From positions 1 through 33,458 of the forward strand of contig CANPZU010000027.1 of NCBI GenBank assembly GCA_947588825.1: DNA of 33,458 nt. Direction: 5' to 3'. Numbering within the stretch: the first letter of the stretch is position 1; each line of letters begins with the position of its first letter. The translations under genes and the position numbers were made by a program. This document shows, piece after piece, positions 17,713 to 26,669 of this stretch. Origin of the DNA: an uncultured Clostridia bacterium. Its GTDB lineage: Bacteria > Bacillota > Clostridia > Oscillospirales > CAG-272. The notes below the pieces were generated by a model, which saw nothing but the letters and a program-made list of their open reading frames with translations, was not told the origin of the DNA and ran no database searches.

Positions 17713-17767
17713 AACCGTTCCTCCTATTCAATTGTAGTATATATTTATTTTAACTCAAAATAAAATA

Positions 17768-18247
17768 TTACTGCTCTTTGGACCCAACCCATATATTATT
17801 TGTCGGAATATTGAGCAGCGCAGAAAGCATATCAATTATTTCCTTTTTTCTCTGGGCGCTTTTTGCGCCTTTGCATATAACCGCCACTCCCTTTATTTGC
17901 GGAGCCCTTTCTTTCTCTCTTACCGGCGTCTCGTCGCCTCCTATCTCGCTCATAACTATACTGCCGTTGTCATCAAGCAGATAGTCGTAAACATATGAGC
18001 TTTCAACAAGCACCATCACCTCGCACGAGGATATACCCTCTATACTGTTGATTTTTTCTTCGAGCCTCCTTTCAAGCTTTTCCTCGTATTCGGCAAAATC
18101 AAATCTTTCTAAATTTTGAAGGACGGCGCCCTCACTTTCGTTTTTGCTTCCGGACGAGAGAATAAGAAGAAGCGCTCCCGCCGCGATCACAATAATAACG
18201 ATTCCCATTCCCTTTATTGATTTTAATTTATCAATCAGCTTGTTCAC
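17768..18247 (-). CDS. spoIIIAG: Stage III sporulation protein AG
   Basis: 159 residues, starting at a GTG that overlaps the end of spoIIIAF by 17 bases. One N-terminal membrane segment (GMGIVIIVIAAGALLLIL) and a ring-building domain with YEEKLERRLEEKINSIEGI and KGVAVICKGAKSAQRKKEI, matching SpoIIIAG, which forms the large ring of the sporulation channel in the mother-cell membrane. The DYLLDDNGSIVMSEIGGDE insert corresponds to the family's extra beta region. Confidence 0.92.
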   Translation of the reverse strand: MNKLIDKLKSIKGMGIVIIVIAAGALLLILSSGSKNESEGAVLQNLERFDFAEYEEKLERRLEEKINSIEGISSCEVMVLVESSYVYDYLLDDNGSIVMSEIGGDETPVREKERAPQIKGVAVICKGAKSAQRKKEIIDMLSALLNIPTNNIWVGSKEQ

Positions 18248-18722
18248 TTTCGCACACAGTCTCCGTTTCCGCGTTGTAGACTGCCGATATCATTCTGCTT
18301 ATTGCCCCGCAGTCGCAATCGGCGCTTATTACTATATGAATTTTTTCGATCTTTATATTTTCGAGATCGCTTTTGTCAATCTTTACGCTCACATTTATAT
18401 GCTTTTTTTCGATATTGGTATTCTGCGCTATATAATCGCTCACCGACTCGCATACTTCCTTTTCAAATTCCTTTATTACGCCGTCGTAACCGCTTTTTGA
18501 CTCTTCAACCTTTATCTCGTTTTTTATATCTGAAAAATCCGACATAAAATCAAGCGCGAGATCGAGCGCGGGAGAGAATAGCAAAAGCACGACAAAGAGT
18601 CCCGAAATGAATTTGACATAAGGCTTAAAACTTTCACCGACAAGATTTTCGGCGTAACCGACTATCACGCAAGCGCCGACAGCGCACATAAAATATTCCC
18701 TTACGCTTTCCATATCAGCCAC
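18231..18722 (-). CDS. spoIIIAF: Stage III sporulation protein AF
   Basis: 163 residues. Two N-terminal membrane helices (residues ~10-27 and ~34-55) followed by a soluble domain resembling a divergent ring-building motif (ENIKIEKIHIVISADCDCG). Order between AE and AG and short overlaps with both confirm identity. A component of the mother-cell SpoIIIA secretion-like complex. Confidence 0.9.
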   Translation of the reverse strand: MADMESVREYFMCAVGACVIVGYAENLVGESFKPYVKFISGLFVVLLLFSPALDLALDFMSDFSDIKNEIKVEESKSGYDGVIKEFEKEVCESVSDYIAQNTNIEKKHINVSVKIDKSDLENIKIEKIHIVISADCDCGAISRMISAVYNAETETVCESEQAD

Positions 18723-19827
18723 CTATAGCCCCCGCCGACGTTATAAATACCGAGACAAAGTATATGTAGTATATATCGGTGATAACGATAAGACCTATCA
18801 TATAGTTTATAAGTTTTCCACAATCGGAAAGAAAGCCTTTTACGGCGCTTGCCCCCACAAAATCGGCAAGACCCGCGCCGAGCGAAAAAGCGTATTTGAC
18901 TCCGAACACATAGGCAAGGGGCATCACGCTCACCGCTATAATACATATGATGCACACCGTCCCCGAGTAGCTTTTCATGAGCGATATGCCGCTTGAAAGA
19001 GTCCTCATCGACTCGCTGACAAGTCCTCCGATTATCGGAATGGTATTTGAGGCAGCAAATTTGACGCTTCTTAATGCGATACTGTCGTTTGCTCCCGCAA
19101 GAGTTGATTGAAATGACATTATGACTGTCAAAACGGTCATGAAAAACACCGATACCGATACATAAATGTTTCGCATGAAGTTTGCGATTGCGCGAAGATT
19201 TACAGACGGAGAGACGAAAGAGGCAAGCGTCGCGCAAAAACAGATTTTGATCATCGGTATAAGAGTTCCCATGCAAAGCCTTCTGCTCACCTCAAGCGCA
19301 AACGCGAGCCATGCCGAGCTTACGGCCGCCCTGCTTATATTTCCTCCGAGCAGATAAATCTCGCTCATTATCAGTCCGTAGGAGGACATAAGCGAGCTTG
19401 TCTGCGTTACATACTCCTGTGTCTGTGAAAGGACGCCGTCAAGAAAGCCGTAAGAAACAGCCGATATCAAAAATGCCTGTGAAAGCGCGAGCACTTCGGG
19501 TATATACTTTATCCTGACCGTCTCGGCGATCTTTGAAATAACACAGCATACCATTATAACGGCGGCAAGAGAAAGTACGTTCTCAAGAAACGCTTCCAAC
19601 ATGGAAGATATAAAGGAGTTTACAAGTCCGAGACCTATGTCGCTGAAATTTTCATTTTTCAGTGCGTCCCTGTCAATCAGCTTTGCGCTTTCTTTATCAA
19701 TCGAGGAAATAATTTCATCCGGATCCGCCTTATAATCGTCCCCGTCTGCGAAAACTGCCTGTCCGAATGCTGCAAAAAACAGCAGCGCGAGGGTGACAAT
19801 GGCGCTTACAAGAGCCTTCTTCTTCAT
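18715..19827 (-). CDS. spoIIIAE: Stage III sporulation protein AE
   Basis: 370 residues. N-terminal signal peptide (MKKKALVSAIVTLALLFFAAF, cleavage near AVFADG), then many membrane segments; AVIMVCCVISKIAETVR, FKTS-type linkers and the YSGTVCIICIIAVSVMPLAYVFG block match the SpoIIIAE multi-pass protein thought to form the channel's membrane core. Its start is one base beyond the spoIIIAD stop. Confidence 0.92.
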   Translation of the reverse strand: MKKKALVSAIVTLALLFFAAFGQAVFADGDDYKADPDEIISSIDKESAKLIDRDALKNENFSDIGLGLVNSFISSMLEAFLENVLSLAAVIMVCCVISKIAETVRIKYIPEVLALSQAFLISAVSYGFLDGVLSQTQEYVTQTSSLMSSYGLIMSEIYLLGGNISRAAVSSAWLAFALEVSRRLCMGTLIPMIKICFCATLASFVSPSVNLRAIANFMRNIYVSVSVFFMTVLTVIMSFQSTLAGANDSIALRSVKFAASNTIPIIGGLVSESMRTLSSGISLMKSYSGTVCIICIIAVSVMPLAYVFGVKYAFSLGAGLADFVGASAVKGFLSDCGKLINYMIGLIVITDIYYIYFVSVFITSAGAIGG

Positions 19828-19828
19828 T

Positions 19829-20215
19829 TCATTTTTCCATTATTTCCTTTGCAAGATCGAGTATTTCCTTTAAAAGCGGAAGCGACATAGCAAGTATTTC
19901 ACATTTACAAAAAATCTCTACACCGTAAGCGAGGGCGTTTTCCCCGCTGTCCTTGCATATCTCGCAAGCAACTCCGCACAAAAGCGCCACTCCCACCGAC
20001 TTCATAACTATCTTAAAATGCTCTGACTGCGCGCCAAAAAGAGTCAGGCTTGTTATATAGTCGATTATCGGATATATAAGATTAATTGCAAGTCCGATCA
20101 GAATAAGGCAAATAACGCTTGAAGCGGCAAGGGCGTATTCGCCCTTTATCTGCTTTATTACCATGAAAAAAAGAGAGAGCACCATTACAAGTGCCGAAAT
20201 TGCGTAAGCGCTCAT
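19829..20215 (-). CDS. spoIIIAD: Stage III sporulation protein AD
   Basis: 128 residues from the ATG at 20215, which overlaps the spoIIIAC stop (ATGA). The frame stays open upstream to 20482 through spoIIIAC and beyond, but that extension is not protein-like. Several membrane segments, with family sequence GVALLCGVACEICKDSGENALAYGVE. Small membrane subunit of the SpoIIIA complex. Confidence 0.93.
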   Translation of the reverse strand: MSAYAISALVMVLSLFFMVIKQIKGEYALAASSVICLILIGLAINLIYPIIDYITSLTLFGAQSEHFKIVMKSVGVALLCGVACEICKDSGENALAYGVEIFCKCEILAMSLPLLKEILDLAKEIMEK

Positions 20216-20406
20216 AGTCCGAACAGCCTTATTACCGTGCTGAACAGATCCGAAATTTCTTGTACTATCATAAGCATAATCAGTATGACCCCTGATATCG
20301 AAACAAGGGTCGCCTGTTCGTCTCTGCCCGTCTTGACAAGTATTTGATATGCAATGCTGACGATAAGTCCTACGCCGACGACCTTCAGGATCAGTTCCGT
20401 TTCCAT
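20212..20406 (-). CDS. spoIIIAC: Stage III sporulation protein AC
   Basis: 64 residues, two membrane helices, with the characteristic KTGRDEQATLVSISGVILIM. Family length is 65-68, so complete. ATGA coupling to spoIIIAD. 54 bases after spoIIIAB. Confidence 0.94.
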   Translation of the reverse strand: METELILKVVGVGLIVSIAYQILVKTGRDEQATLVSISGVILIMLMIVQEISDLFSTVIRLFGL

Positions 20407-20460
20407 ATGTAAGCTCCGTTTTGTTCAAATTGTCATGCCATCCCGATAAATCGACGCATT

Positions 20461-20943
20461 TTATAACAGCACCAGCGCGCACAGCAGTCCGGTTATTATA
20501 CCGAGCGATGAATAGAGCTTTTTTTCATCGGGATACTTTACACTAAGTTCATTCAGATAATTTTCAAGCACCGTGATAAGCGCCTCGCACATTTCCACTT
20601 GATTTTCCCACGCAGATTTTCCGATCAGCAAAGCAAAATTTTTTATTGCTTCATACTCGTAATCCCTTACATAAAACCGTTTTGAATATTCCTCGGTCGC
20701 CGACACCATACCGTCTGACCTCAGTTTTTCAAGATATCCGCATTCTCTTAAAAATTCGTTGTCAAAGTCATTATATATATCGCGCAGCTCGCTTCGAAAA
20801 TAGGCCACCTTGTATTTTATGTGCTTTGTAAAGAATATCATGGCTTCGATATAGCTCATTTCATTTTTCTTTTTCAAAGCAAGCATATTTCCGGCAAGCG
20901 AACATCCTGAAACTATCAAAATAATACCCGCCAATTTCAGCAA
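20461..20943 (-). CDS. spoIIIAB: Stage III sporulation protein AB
   Basis: 160 residues. Membrane helix at each end (residues 4-22 and 148-160) with a soluble helical domain between, resembling the GspF-like fold reported for SpoIIIAB. Position three bases after spoIIIAA, plus the ALITVLENYLNELS and SLGIITGLLCALVLL stretches, identify it. Confidence 0.9.
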   Translation of the reverse strand: MLKLAGIILIVSGCSLAGNMLALKKKNEMSYIEAMIFFTKHIKYKVAYFRSELRDIYNDFDNEFLRECGYLEKLRSDGMVSATEEYSKRFYVRDYEYEAIKNFALLIGKSAWENQVEMCEALITVLENYLNELSVKYPDEKKLYSSLGIITGLLCALVLL

Positions 20944-20946
20944 AAC

Positions 20947-21828
20947 TCAAACCTCGCCGCTGTTGCAAAAGAGAAAGGATATTTTATCCTGAGCGCTTCT
21001 CCTTATTCCAACGTAAACGTCAAACACTCCGTTTTCGTGAAGGAGGGCTATGTTCTTTCTTCTCATAAGCTCGATAATGTTTCTCGAATGCGCCGTGGCG
21101 ACTATCGGCACGCCGGCGTTCTGCACCGAAAGAAGTGAGTTTGCCTCCTCAAGCGAGCCTATCTCGTCGCATATAATATACTGCGGATTCATTGTTCGGA
21201 TCGCGTATTCCATCGCCTGCGCCTTGGGGTAAGCGGAGTATATGTCAACATTGTCACACCTATGCAGCCTTTCGTCCGATATCTCACACCTTGTGTCAAT
21301 GATCGCAACCCGCCTGTTGCCTTTATTTGCAAGCAAAAACGCAAGATCTCTTATCATAGTAGTTTTGCCCGCGCCCGGCAGAGAATATATAAGAGTGTTC
21401 AAAAAGAAATCTTCCGATCTTATCTTCTCATATATTCTTTCCGAAATCCCGTAAATCGGATACGGTATCCTTATATTAAGAGAGGTTACGTCAAATACGT
21501 TTGAAATTACATTACCTTCGGTAAGTGCATGTCCCGCGACGCCGACCCTTATACCTTCGTTGAAAATCAAATAACCGTTTTTAATACTTTCCATGTGAGT
21601 GTGCAAGGTACCCGAACATAGCTCTTCAAAAGTTCTATTCAGCATTTGCCTGTCAACCATAAGATCACAGGCAATATTTTCATTTCCCACGGTCAGATAA
21701 AGCCGGCTCTGCTCCCTTATTCTTATTTCATTGATTCTTTTGTCGCCGCACGAGGAAACAGTATTTAAGATCGCGCTTTTGATTTTACTATCAAGTCTGT
21801 CAAGTACAGACGCTAAAATATTATCCAT
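20947..21828 (-). CDS. spoIIIAA: Stage III sporulation protein AA (secretion ATPase)
   Basis: 293 residues, first gene of the operon. GspE/type II-IV secretion-like AAA ATPase: Walker A SLPGAGKTTM near residue 150-157 (the usual first GP is SL), INEIRIR N-terminal motif, Walker B YIICDEIG, and SVQNAGVPIVATAHSRN as the histidine box. It powers the mother-cell side of the SpoIIIA-SpoIIQ channel and is essential for sigma-G activity in Bacillus. GAAAGG upstream of the ATG. The operon is normally under sigma-E; an AT-rich leader (21829-21960) is compatible but no clear sigma-E box stands out. Confidence 0.95.
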   Translation of the reverse strand: MDNILASVLDRLDSKIKSAILNTVSSCGDKRINEIRIREQSRLYLTVGNENIACDLMVDRQMLNRTFEELCSGTLHTHMESIKNGYLIFNEGIRVGVAGHALTEGNVISNVFDVTSLNIRIPYPIYGISERIYEKIRSEDFFLNTLIYSLPGAGKTTMIRDLAFLLANKGNRRVAIIDTRCEISDERLHRCDNVDIYSAYPKAQAMEYAIRTMNPQYIICDEIGSLEEANSLLSVQNAGVPIVATAHSRNIIELMRRKNIALLHENGVFDVYVGIRRSAQDKISFLFCNSGEV

Positions 21829-21959
21829 AACGGACGTGCCTTTCTTTTGCTTGTCTCTTTTTTTCTTTTGATAAATTATATTATCTCTTATCCTGTATTA
21901 TGATTGAAATTTTCAAAGACATAAAAAACACTGATATTCACACCATGCGCAAACCACGC

Positions 21960-21988
21960 TTTAATTGTTCAAATATTTGTGCTACAAT
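21960..21988 (+). promoter_or_regulatory. Possible promoter of the methyltransferase gene
   Basis: TTTAAT (21960-21965), 17-base spacer, TACAAT (21983-21988), about 45 bases upstream of the ATG at 22034. Weak -35. Confidence 0.4.
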
Positions 21989-22033
21989 TATCTAATATCT
22001 AAACATCTGAATTATTCTCGGGAGGAAAAGCAC

Positions 22034-22594
22034 ATGATTTATAAAGCGGTGTATGCGACCCCAAGTCCAACATTGGGCAAGATGTTAATTGTAAGCGACG
22101 ACAAAATAAACATATGCGGACTGTACTTCAGTTGGAAGAGAGGCAAATTTTTGCCTTGGATCAATGAGTGCGAGGACATTATCTCGTCTAATGAAAAAGC
22201 GCCCTGTTTGGAGGCGGCAAAAGAATGGCTGGACGCGTATTTTTCAGGTGAAAATCCGCCCATACCCTCAATTTCACTCGCCATAAAGGGCAGTAAATTT
22301 CAAAGCCTTATTCTAAGGCTTCTTTGCGAAATTCCGTACGGTCAAACGGTGACATACGGCGAGATTGCAAAAGAGGCGGCAAGGCTTTTAAGTAAAGAAA
22401 GAATGTCCGCGCAGGCAGTCGGAAACGCGGTCGGCGGCAATCCCATATCGATAATCATACCCTGCCACAGAGTCATGGGCAAGGACGGCAAGCTCACGGG
22501 CTACGGCGGCGGAATCGAGCGCAAAGTTTGGCTTTTGCGGCATGAGGGAGTCGACACTTCAAATTTTATATATCCAAATAAACAGGCAAAATAA
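22034..22594 (+). CDS. ogt: Methylated-DNA--protein-cysteine methyltransferase
   Basis: 186 residues from the ATG at 22034, which has GGGAGGA upstream; in-frame codons back to 21965 lack a ribosome site. Transfers the methyl group of O6-methylguanine to its own cysteine, once per protein. Visible: N-terminal ribonuclease-like half, then the DNA-binding/active-site half with GQTVTYGEIA, AQAVGNAVGGNPI and IIPCHRVMGKDG (nucleophile C144), and GYGGGIERKVWLL at the end. Stand-alone gene with terminator. Confidence 0.95.
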   Translation: MIYKAVYATPSPTLGKMLIVSDDKINICGLYFSWKRGKFLPWINECEDIISSNEKAPCLEAAKEWLDAYFSGENPPIPSISLAIKGSKFQSLILRLLCEIPYGQTVTYGEIAKEAARLLSKERMSAQAVGNAVGGNPISIIIPCHRVMGKDGKLTGYGGGIERKVWLLRHEGVDTSNFIYPNKQAK

Positions 22595-22602
22595 GAACTA
22601 TA

Positions 22603-22643
22603 AAAGAGGCTGCAGCAAAAGGCAAAAATGCTGCAGCCTCTTT
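22603..22643. terminator. Terminator after ogt
   Basis: Perfect 15-bp inverted repeat (22603-22617 with 22629-22643, core GAGGCTGCAGCA), T-rich end. It lies between ogt and the convergent NimA-like gene. Confidence 0.88.
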
Positions 22644-22685
22644 CAACAAATATATTCGGATTATTATTGCTTTTGATATCATTCA

Positions 22686-23162
22686 TTAACCGTCAGAACG
22701 CCTTTTGCAGCTCAAAAAATGCACATTAAGCTTCATAAGCGTCGTTTGCTTCAACACCCTTGGGTCAAACGAGCATTCGTTTTGGCAAAACTGCGCCATA
22801 AGATATCTAAGCCCCTCCTCTTTTTCCTCATCCGAGAGGATTTCTATTACACCGTTCCCAATGACGCTTTCATATGCCATACCCCACGTGCAGCTTTCCT
22901 TTTCGCTCTTGTAAATGAGCTTATGGGAGCAATCCATCTCAAAACAGGCGTGAGGATTTGCGGCAATAAGATCGTACTTTTTACCCTCGCGAGCTCCGTG
23001 AAAATACAATGAAATATTATTGTCCTTGACCTTCATCCCGAAATTAAGGGGAATAACATAAGGATATTCATCATCAAAGAGGGCAAGACGGCACACTCTG
23101 CATTTTTTCATAACTGCAACTATCTCGTCAAAATCAGTCACTTCCCGGTCGCTTCTTCTAAT
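22686..23162 (-). CDS. NimA-like pyridoxamine 5'-phosphate oxidase-fold flavoprotein
   Basis: About 158 residues if started at an ATT at 23162, 151 from the GTG at 23141. The earlier start is preferred because codons upstream of the GTG read (I)RRSDREVTDFDEI, the conserved N-terminus of this family (normally MRRSDREV). Split-barrel FMN protein: VCRLALFDDEYPYVIPLNFG, LYFHGAREGKK, NPHACFEMD and SVIGNGVIEILSD. Relatives reduce 5-nitroimidazoles or act as general flavoreductases. AAAGGA lies about 14 bases upstream of the ATT. It starts 45 bases after the GH38 gene and may be the last gene of that transcript. Confidence 0.85.
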   Translation of the reverse strand: MRRSDREVTDFDEIVAVMKKCRVCRLALFDDEYPYVIPLNFGMKVKDNNISLYFHGAREGKKYDLIAANPHACFEMDCSHKLIYKSEKESCTWGMAYESVIGNGVIEILSDEEKEEGLRYLMAQFCQNECSFDPRVLKQTTLMKLNVHFLSCKRRSDG

Positions 23163-23206
23163 ATCGCGTCACGCTTCCTTTCATAACCTTTTGCTCGGCT
23201 TTATTT

Positions 23207-25630
23207 TTATTTTTTATCCTCGGTAAATGCGTAAAAGCCCACAATTGAGGTGCAAGCCTCTTTAGCGCTGCTCATTGCATCCTCGGGCGAGGTTTCAAAA
23301 GTACTGAGCAGAGTATACCTAAACTGATGAAAGCCTCCGAGGCTGACTTTAAAATTGGTCTCCCAAAAGTTATTCATTACCCAAGCGTACACGTCGTCTA
23401 TATTGTCGGCTCCCTCTTCACCCGAAAGAACTATTTCATGCGACCTAAGGTCGCCCACGGTTATCAAGGGAGTGTCGGGAGTGGCGATTATCACCGAACC
23501 GTCCTTGCCGCAAAAGCACATGCCACTTTGCAGAGCATAAAAATCGGTGCAGCTTCCGGGCAGCTGATCAATCCTCGGACGCAGCAGAGCGCCCGCCTTC
23601 TCAACCCAAAACTCTTCCCCTTCTCCGGCGGTAAAGGGCAGCGCGAGGTAGAGGTTTTCAGGATCCCATACGCTGCGCTTGTGAAGCCTGAAATCTATAT
23701 CGATTCTTGGAACGTTATTGTAAGCGGTAAGCAGCACAGAGGCAAGCTCCGTCCCTTCAAGATCGTATTCTATCTCAATGCAAGAATAGATCGGTCCCGC
23801 TTCAAGTACCCTTATACCGCATGGTACGCCCGCATAGCGGCGTGTCGCCGCGCACTTGCGGTTTCGTCCCATTTGACGTCTGGTGTCGCACTGCCTTTCA
23901 CGGCTTGATGGAGTCACCTCATAAATCGGACAAAACGCGCTGTATTTTGCGTCGGGTCTGATGAGTTCTTTTCCTTTTTTCTTGTCAAATACAGAGACTA
24001 TTCCCTTTTCCTCGTCGAGCGTCACTTTAAAATAAGGGGTTTCTATCCTATAGGGCGAAACGGTATATCCGCGCTCAAGCAACTCACGTTCGAATCTGTA
24101 ATGCAGATCGGCGACGCCCTCAATGCCGCCGGGAGCCGAGCGCCCGGCCGAAATCAGCGGTGCGTCTTCCACGTCCCGAAGCACATATTTTTTCTTTTCA
24201 TGCGGCTTCAAAGTGACCTCAAGCACAAATATCGGGCCTCTTGCATAGCTGCCCAACTGATGCTGCACCACACGCCCCGTTTCGCTGTCTATAACGACAA
24301 ATCTGTTGTGACCGAAAAGGAATTCCATATTCAGCTTTATCGTGTCTGTAACGGTACGGTCATTAGGATTTATCGCGTAAAGCGCGAAATCCTTTTGCAA
24401 CGAGGGAGGCGTCTCGCCGTAATAATAGGTTATTTTGTCAAGAGCTCGGCTGGCATATTCGTTTGCCTTTCCCGCAAAAAGACTTTTGCGTTTGTCGAGG
24501 CGGTCAACATTCGGATGCCATGGCTCGGAGACCGAGGAGGAATATCCCCATGTGTGCTCCGCATAAAACATCAGATTATATCTTGCCTTGTCAATAAGCT
24601 CCTTGCCGCATATCTTCCCTTCGGGATCGAGCGCTCGCACGATTGCAAGCTTTCTTGAAGCCTCACGGCTGTGCTTTACCGCGTCCGGAGTCGAGGCGAC
24701 CCCGTCCGCCCACCAGTCGGTCCAGTCTCCCGAATATACCGGAACGTTTTCTATGCGCGTTTCTGCCATATCAAAAAACTCGTCAAGCGTCATCATTTGC
24801 AATCGTATTTGATCGCCGTGAATCTCGTTGTACCGTTTGCAAAAATCAACGATCGTCACGTTTGGAAAGCCGTTGTCGGTCATCATACCCGATAGATTGA
24901 CGGGAACAAAATCGTAGGGATATCCGTCATTGACAAGACTGTCGACATATGCGCGTATTCTGCGTTCGCCGCGCCGAAAGGGATCGCTCTCCGAATAATT
25001 CAGCCCGTCCCTTATCGTATACTCTATGGCGGGCTGTCTTGCTATTCCAAGCTCGTTGCCGAGAAGATAGTGCTCGCCGTTCCAAACAAGAAGTTTTTTC
25101 CCGCTCGGGGATCTCCAGTAAAACGGAGTCTGCTTTAAGTGAAGCGGATGATATCCGTGATGTGTATGTATGCAGGAGAGAAGCCTTGTTATTTTGTTAT
25201 CGATAAGAGCGTCGGCAAAGCCCCAACTGTATCCGTTGATATCCGCCGTTAGAGCGGAGCGCAGTTCTATACCGTAGGCCGCCATCCTATTTCTGCACAG
25301 AGAAAGAGTTTCATTGAGAGTATCCTTGTCAACAAGCTCGGTAAGATTTAAATAACTGCCCGAAAGACCGATCTCGCCCGATTTTACAAAGCGGATAAAC
25401 GCATCCTTGTACTCCTTGTCCGCCGTTTCAAGAAAACGCTCGACACACCAAAAGCTTTCGCAGTTCCACTTAAAGCCTTGCCATTCGGGACGGTCGGAGT
25501 GTGCGGAAAGAAGTATGTCGATTGCTTCTTTAATAAAATGCACATGGTGCATTTCAATCTTTTCCTGATAGTCGGTATACCCGATATCGGTGTGGCTGTG
25601 ATGAATGAGACATAACGTAAACGGATTCAT
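23207..25630 (-). CDS. GH38 alpha-mannosidase
   Basis: 807 residues. N-terminal catalytic domain begins with zinc ligands H13 and D15 in HHSHTDIGYTDYQ; a candidate catalytic Asp is D130 in TADINGYSWGFAD, which replaces the classical block of eukaryotic enzymes; GDWTDWWADG and MFYAEHTWGYSSSVSEPW follow. The C-terminal beta-domains occupy ~430-800. GH38 enzymes are retaining zinc-dependent alpha-mannosidases acting on N-glycan and mannan pieces; no signal peptide, so intracellular. AAGGAG upstream. It follows the ROK gene by 42 bases in one operon. The domain order is that of the less-characterised bacterial branch, so linkage preference is open. Confidence 0.88.
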   Translation of the reverse strand: MNPFTLCLIHHSHTDIGYTDYQEKIEMHHVHFIKEAIDILLSAHSDRPEWQGFKWNCESFWCVERFLETADKEYKDAFIRFVKSGEIGLSGSYLNLTELVDKDTLNETLSLCRNRMAAYGIELRSALTADINGYSWGFADALIDNKITRLLSCIHTHHGYHPLHLKQTPFYWRSPSGKKLLVWNGEHYLLGNELGIARQPAIEYTIRDGLNYSESDPFRRGERRIRAYVDSLVNDGYPYDFVPVNLSGMMTDNGFPNVTIVDFCKRYNEIHGDQIRLQMMTLDEFFDMAETRIENVPVYSGDWTDWWADGVASTPDAVKHSREASRKLAIVRALDPEGKICGKELIDKARYNLMFYAEHTWGYSSSVSEPWHPNVDRLDKRKSLFAGKANEYASRALDKITYYYGETPPSLQKDFALYAINPNDRTVTDTIKLNMEFLFGHNRFVVIDSETGRVVQHQLGSYARGPIFVLEVTLKPHEKKKYVLRDVEDAPLISAGRSAPGGIEGVADLHYRFERELLERGYTVSPYRIETPYFKVTLDEEKGIVSVFDKKKGKELIRPDAKYSAFCPIYEVTPSSRERQCDTRRQMGRNRKCAATRRYAGVPCGIRVLEAGPIYSCIEIEYDLEGTELASVLLTAYNNVPRIDIDFRLHKRSVWDPENLYLALPFTAGEGEEFWVEKAGALLRPRIDQLPGSCTDFYALQSGMCFCGKDGSVIIATPDTPLITVGDLRSHEIVLSGEEGADNIDDVYAWVMNNFWETNFKVSLGGFHQFRYTLLSTFETSPEDAMSSAKEACTSIVGFYAFTEDKK

Positions 25631-25672
25631 ATTGATTCTCCTTCTGTAAATTTATAAAATGCACCCGATCGC

Positions 25673-26554
25673 CTAAAAGAGCGTCGGCACAGCGCGAAGC
25701 GTAATATTTGAAAATTCCCTGGAGACTTTAAGGGCAATGCCTTCTTTGCAAAGCGCATTTTCAAGCCCCGATATGAACAGTGACGCGCTCTTTGCCACGT
25801 CGCCGCCGACTACAACACAGTCCGCCCTGAATTTCAGAGCGTGAGGCAGCACCGTCTCTTTAACGATCTCTTTAAAACGTTCAAAAATAGAAAGTGCGCT
25901 TTTGTTGCCGTTTAACGCCTCGGCGGCAAGCTCCTTTACATCGGGAACGGCCCGAAGAGATATGTCATTAAGCATCATTCTTCTTATTCCCGAGGCAGAG
26001 GCATAGGCGTCAGCCGTCAAATCTTTATAGGGCGTATTGTATATCCAACCGTTTTCGGGAACGCCCTCTCCTAACTTTACAAGATGTCCGTCAATGCAAA
26101 AGCCCGAGCCTATTCCGCTTCCTATGCAGATGCACATAACGCGCGAAAATCCTTTTCCCTGACCGAAATTTGCCTCTCCGAGGGCATACAGATCCGCGTC
26201 GTTTGCAAAGCGCATGGGCGGCATTTTTTTATCAAACAGACTGCAAAGCTCCTTTTGAATATTACATAAGTAAATAGCGTCAAATTTGCCCATCCCTTTC
26301 ATAAGGGATACCCCATTTTCATAGTCAAAAGGGCCCGGGAATGCCCAACCCGCGCCCGATATCGTAAGCGCACGTTCTTTCGCTTTATTTTCAAGGTAGG
26401 ACACTGATTTAGCAAGCTGTCCCAATATGGCGTCCTTTGATTCGCATGAATAAGAAGGAAATCGTACAGGCTCGCAGACAAGTCCGCCACCGTTATCGGC
26501 AATCGTGCATTTTATCGAACTTCCGCCCACATCAAGAGCATAATAAAACGTCAT
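25673..26554 (-). CDS. ROK-family sugar kinase
   Basis: 293 residues. ATP-binding DVGGSSIKCTIADNGG at residues 8-23, FPGPFDYENGV, FANDADLYALGEANFGQG with the catalytic Asp of the NDAD motif, and the second phosphate loop CIGSGIGSGFCIDG. The usual ROK zinc motif (CxCGxxGCxE) is absent; the stretch after GEGVPENGWIYN goes straight to LTADAYASASG. Zinc-free ROK members exist and act as gluco-/mannokinases or transport-linked kinases. First gene of the minus-strand operon with GH38 and divergent from mannose-6-phosphate isomerase, so mannokinase is the natural guess. GAGGTGG precedes the ATG. Confidence 0.85.
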   Translation of the reverse strand: MTFYYALDVGGSSIKCTIADNGGGLVCEPVRFPSYSCESKDAILGQLAKSVSYLENKAKERALTISGAGWAFPGPFDYENGVSLMKGMGKFDAIYLCNIQKELCSLFDKKMPPMRFANDADLYALGEANFGQGKGFSRVMCICIGSGIGSGFCIDGHLVKLGEGVPENGWIYNTPYKDLTADAYASASGIRRMMLNDISLRAVPDVKELAAEALNGNKSALSIFERFKEIVKETVLPHALKFRADCVVVGGDVAKSASLFISGLENALCKEGIALKVSREFSNITLRAVPTLF

Positions 26555-26669
26555 ATGCCACCTCTAATGCAAAAAAATCTTGACATAACCGATATTATAT
26601 GATACCATAAATTTGTTGATAAAAAATTATATCATATTTATTTAAAAAAGTCTATAGGCAGGGCAAAAA
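26555..26669. promoter_or_regulatory. Divergent promoter region of the mannose genes
   Basis: Back-to-back candidates: minus strand TTATCA (26617-26622), 17 bases, TATAAT (26594-26599) for the ROK operon; plus strand TTGATA (26616-26621), 17 bases, TATTTA (26639-26644) for the isomerase. The -35 boxes overlap. An 8-bp inverted repeat, ATATGATA (26597-26604) and TATCATAT (26630-26637), flanks them and could be an operator. Confidence 0.5.

Noticed and set aside
20216-20482. N-terminal extension of spoIIIAD
   Set aside because: The extra frame overlaps spoIIIAC and is not protein-like; the ATG at 20215 gives the family length.
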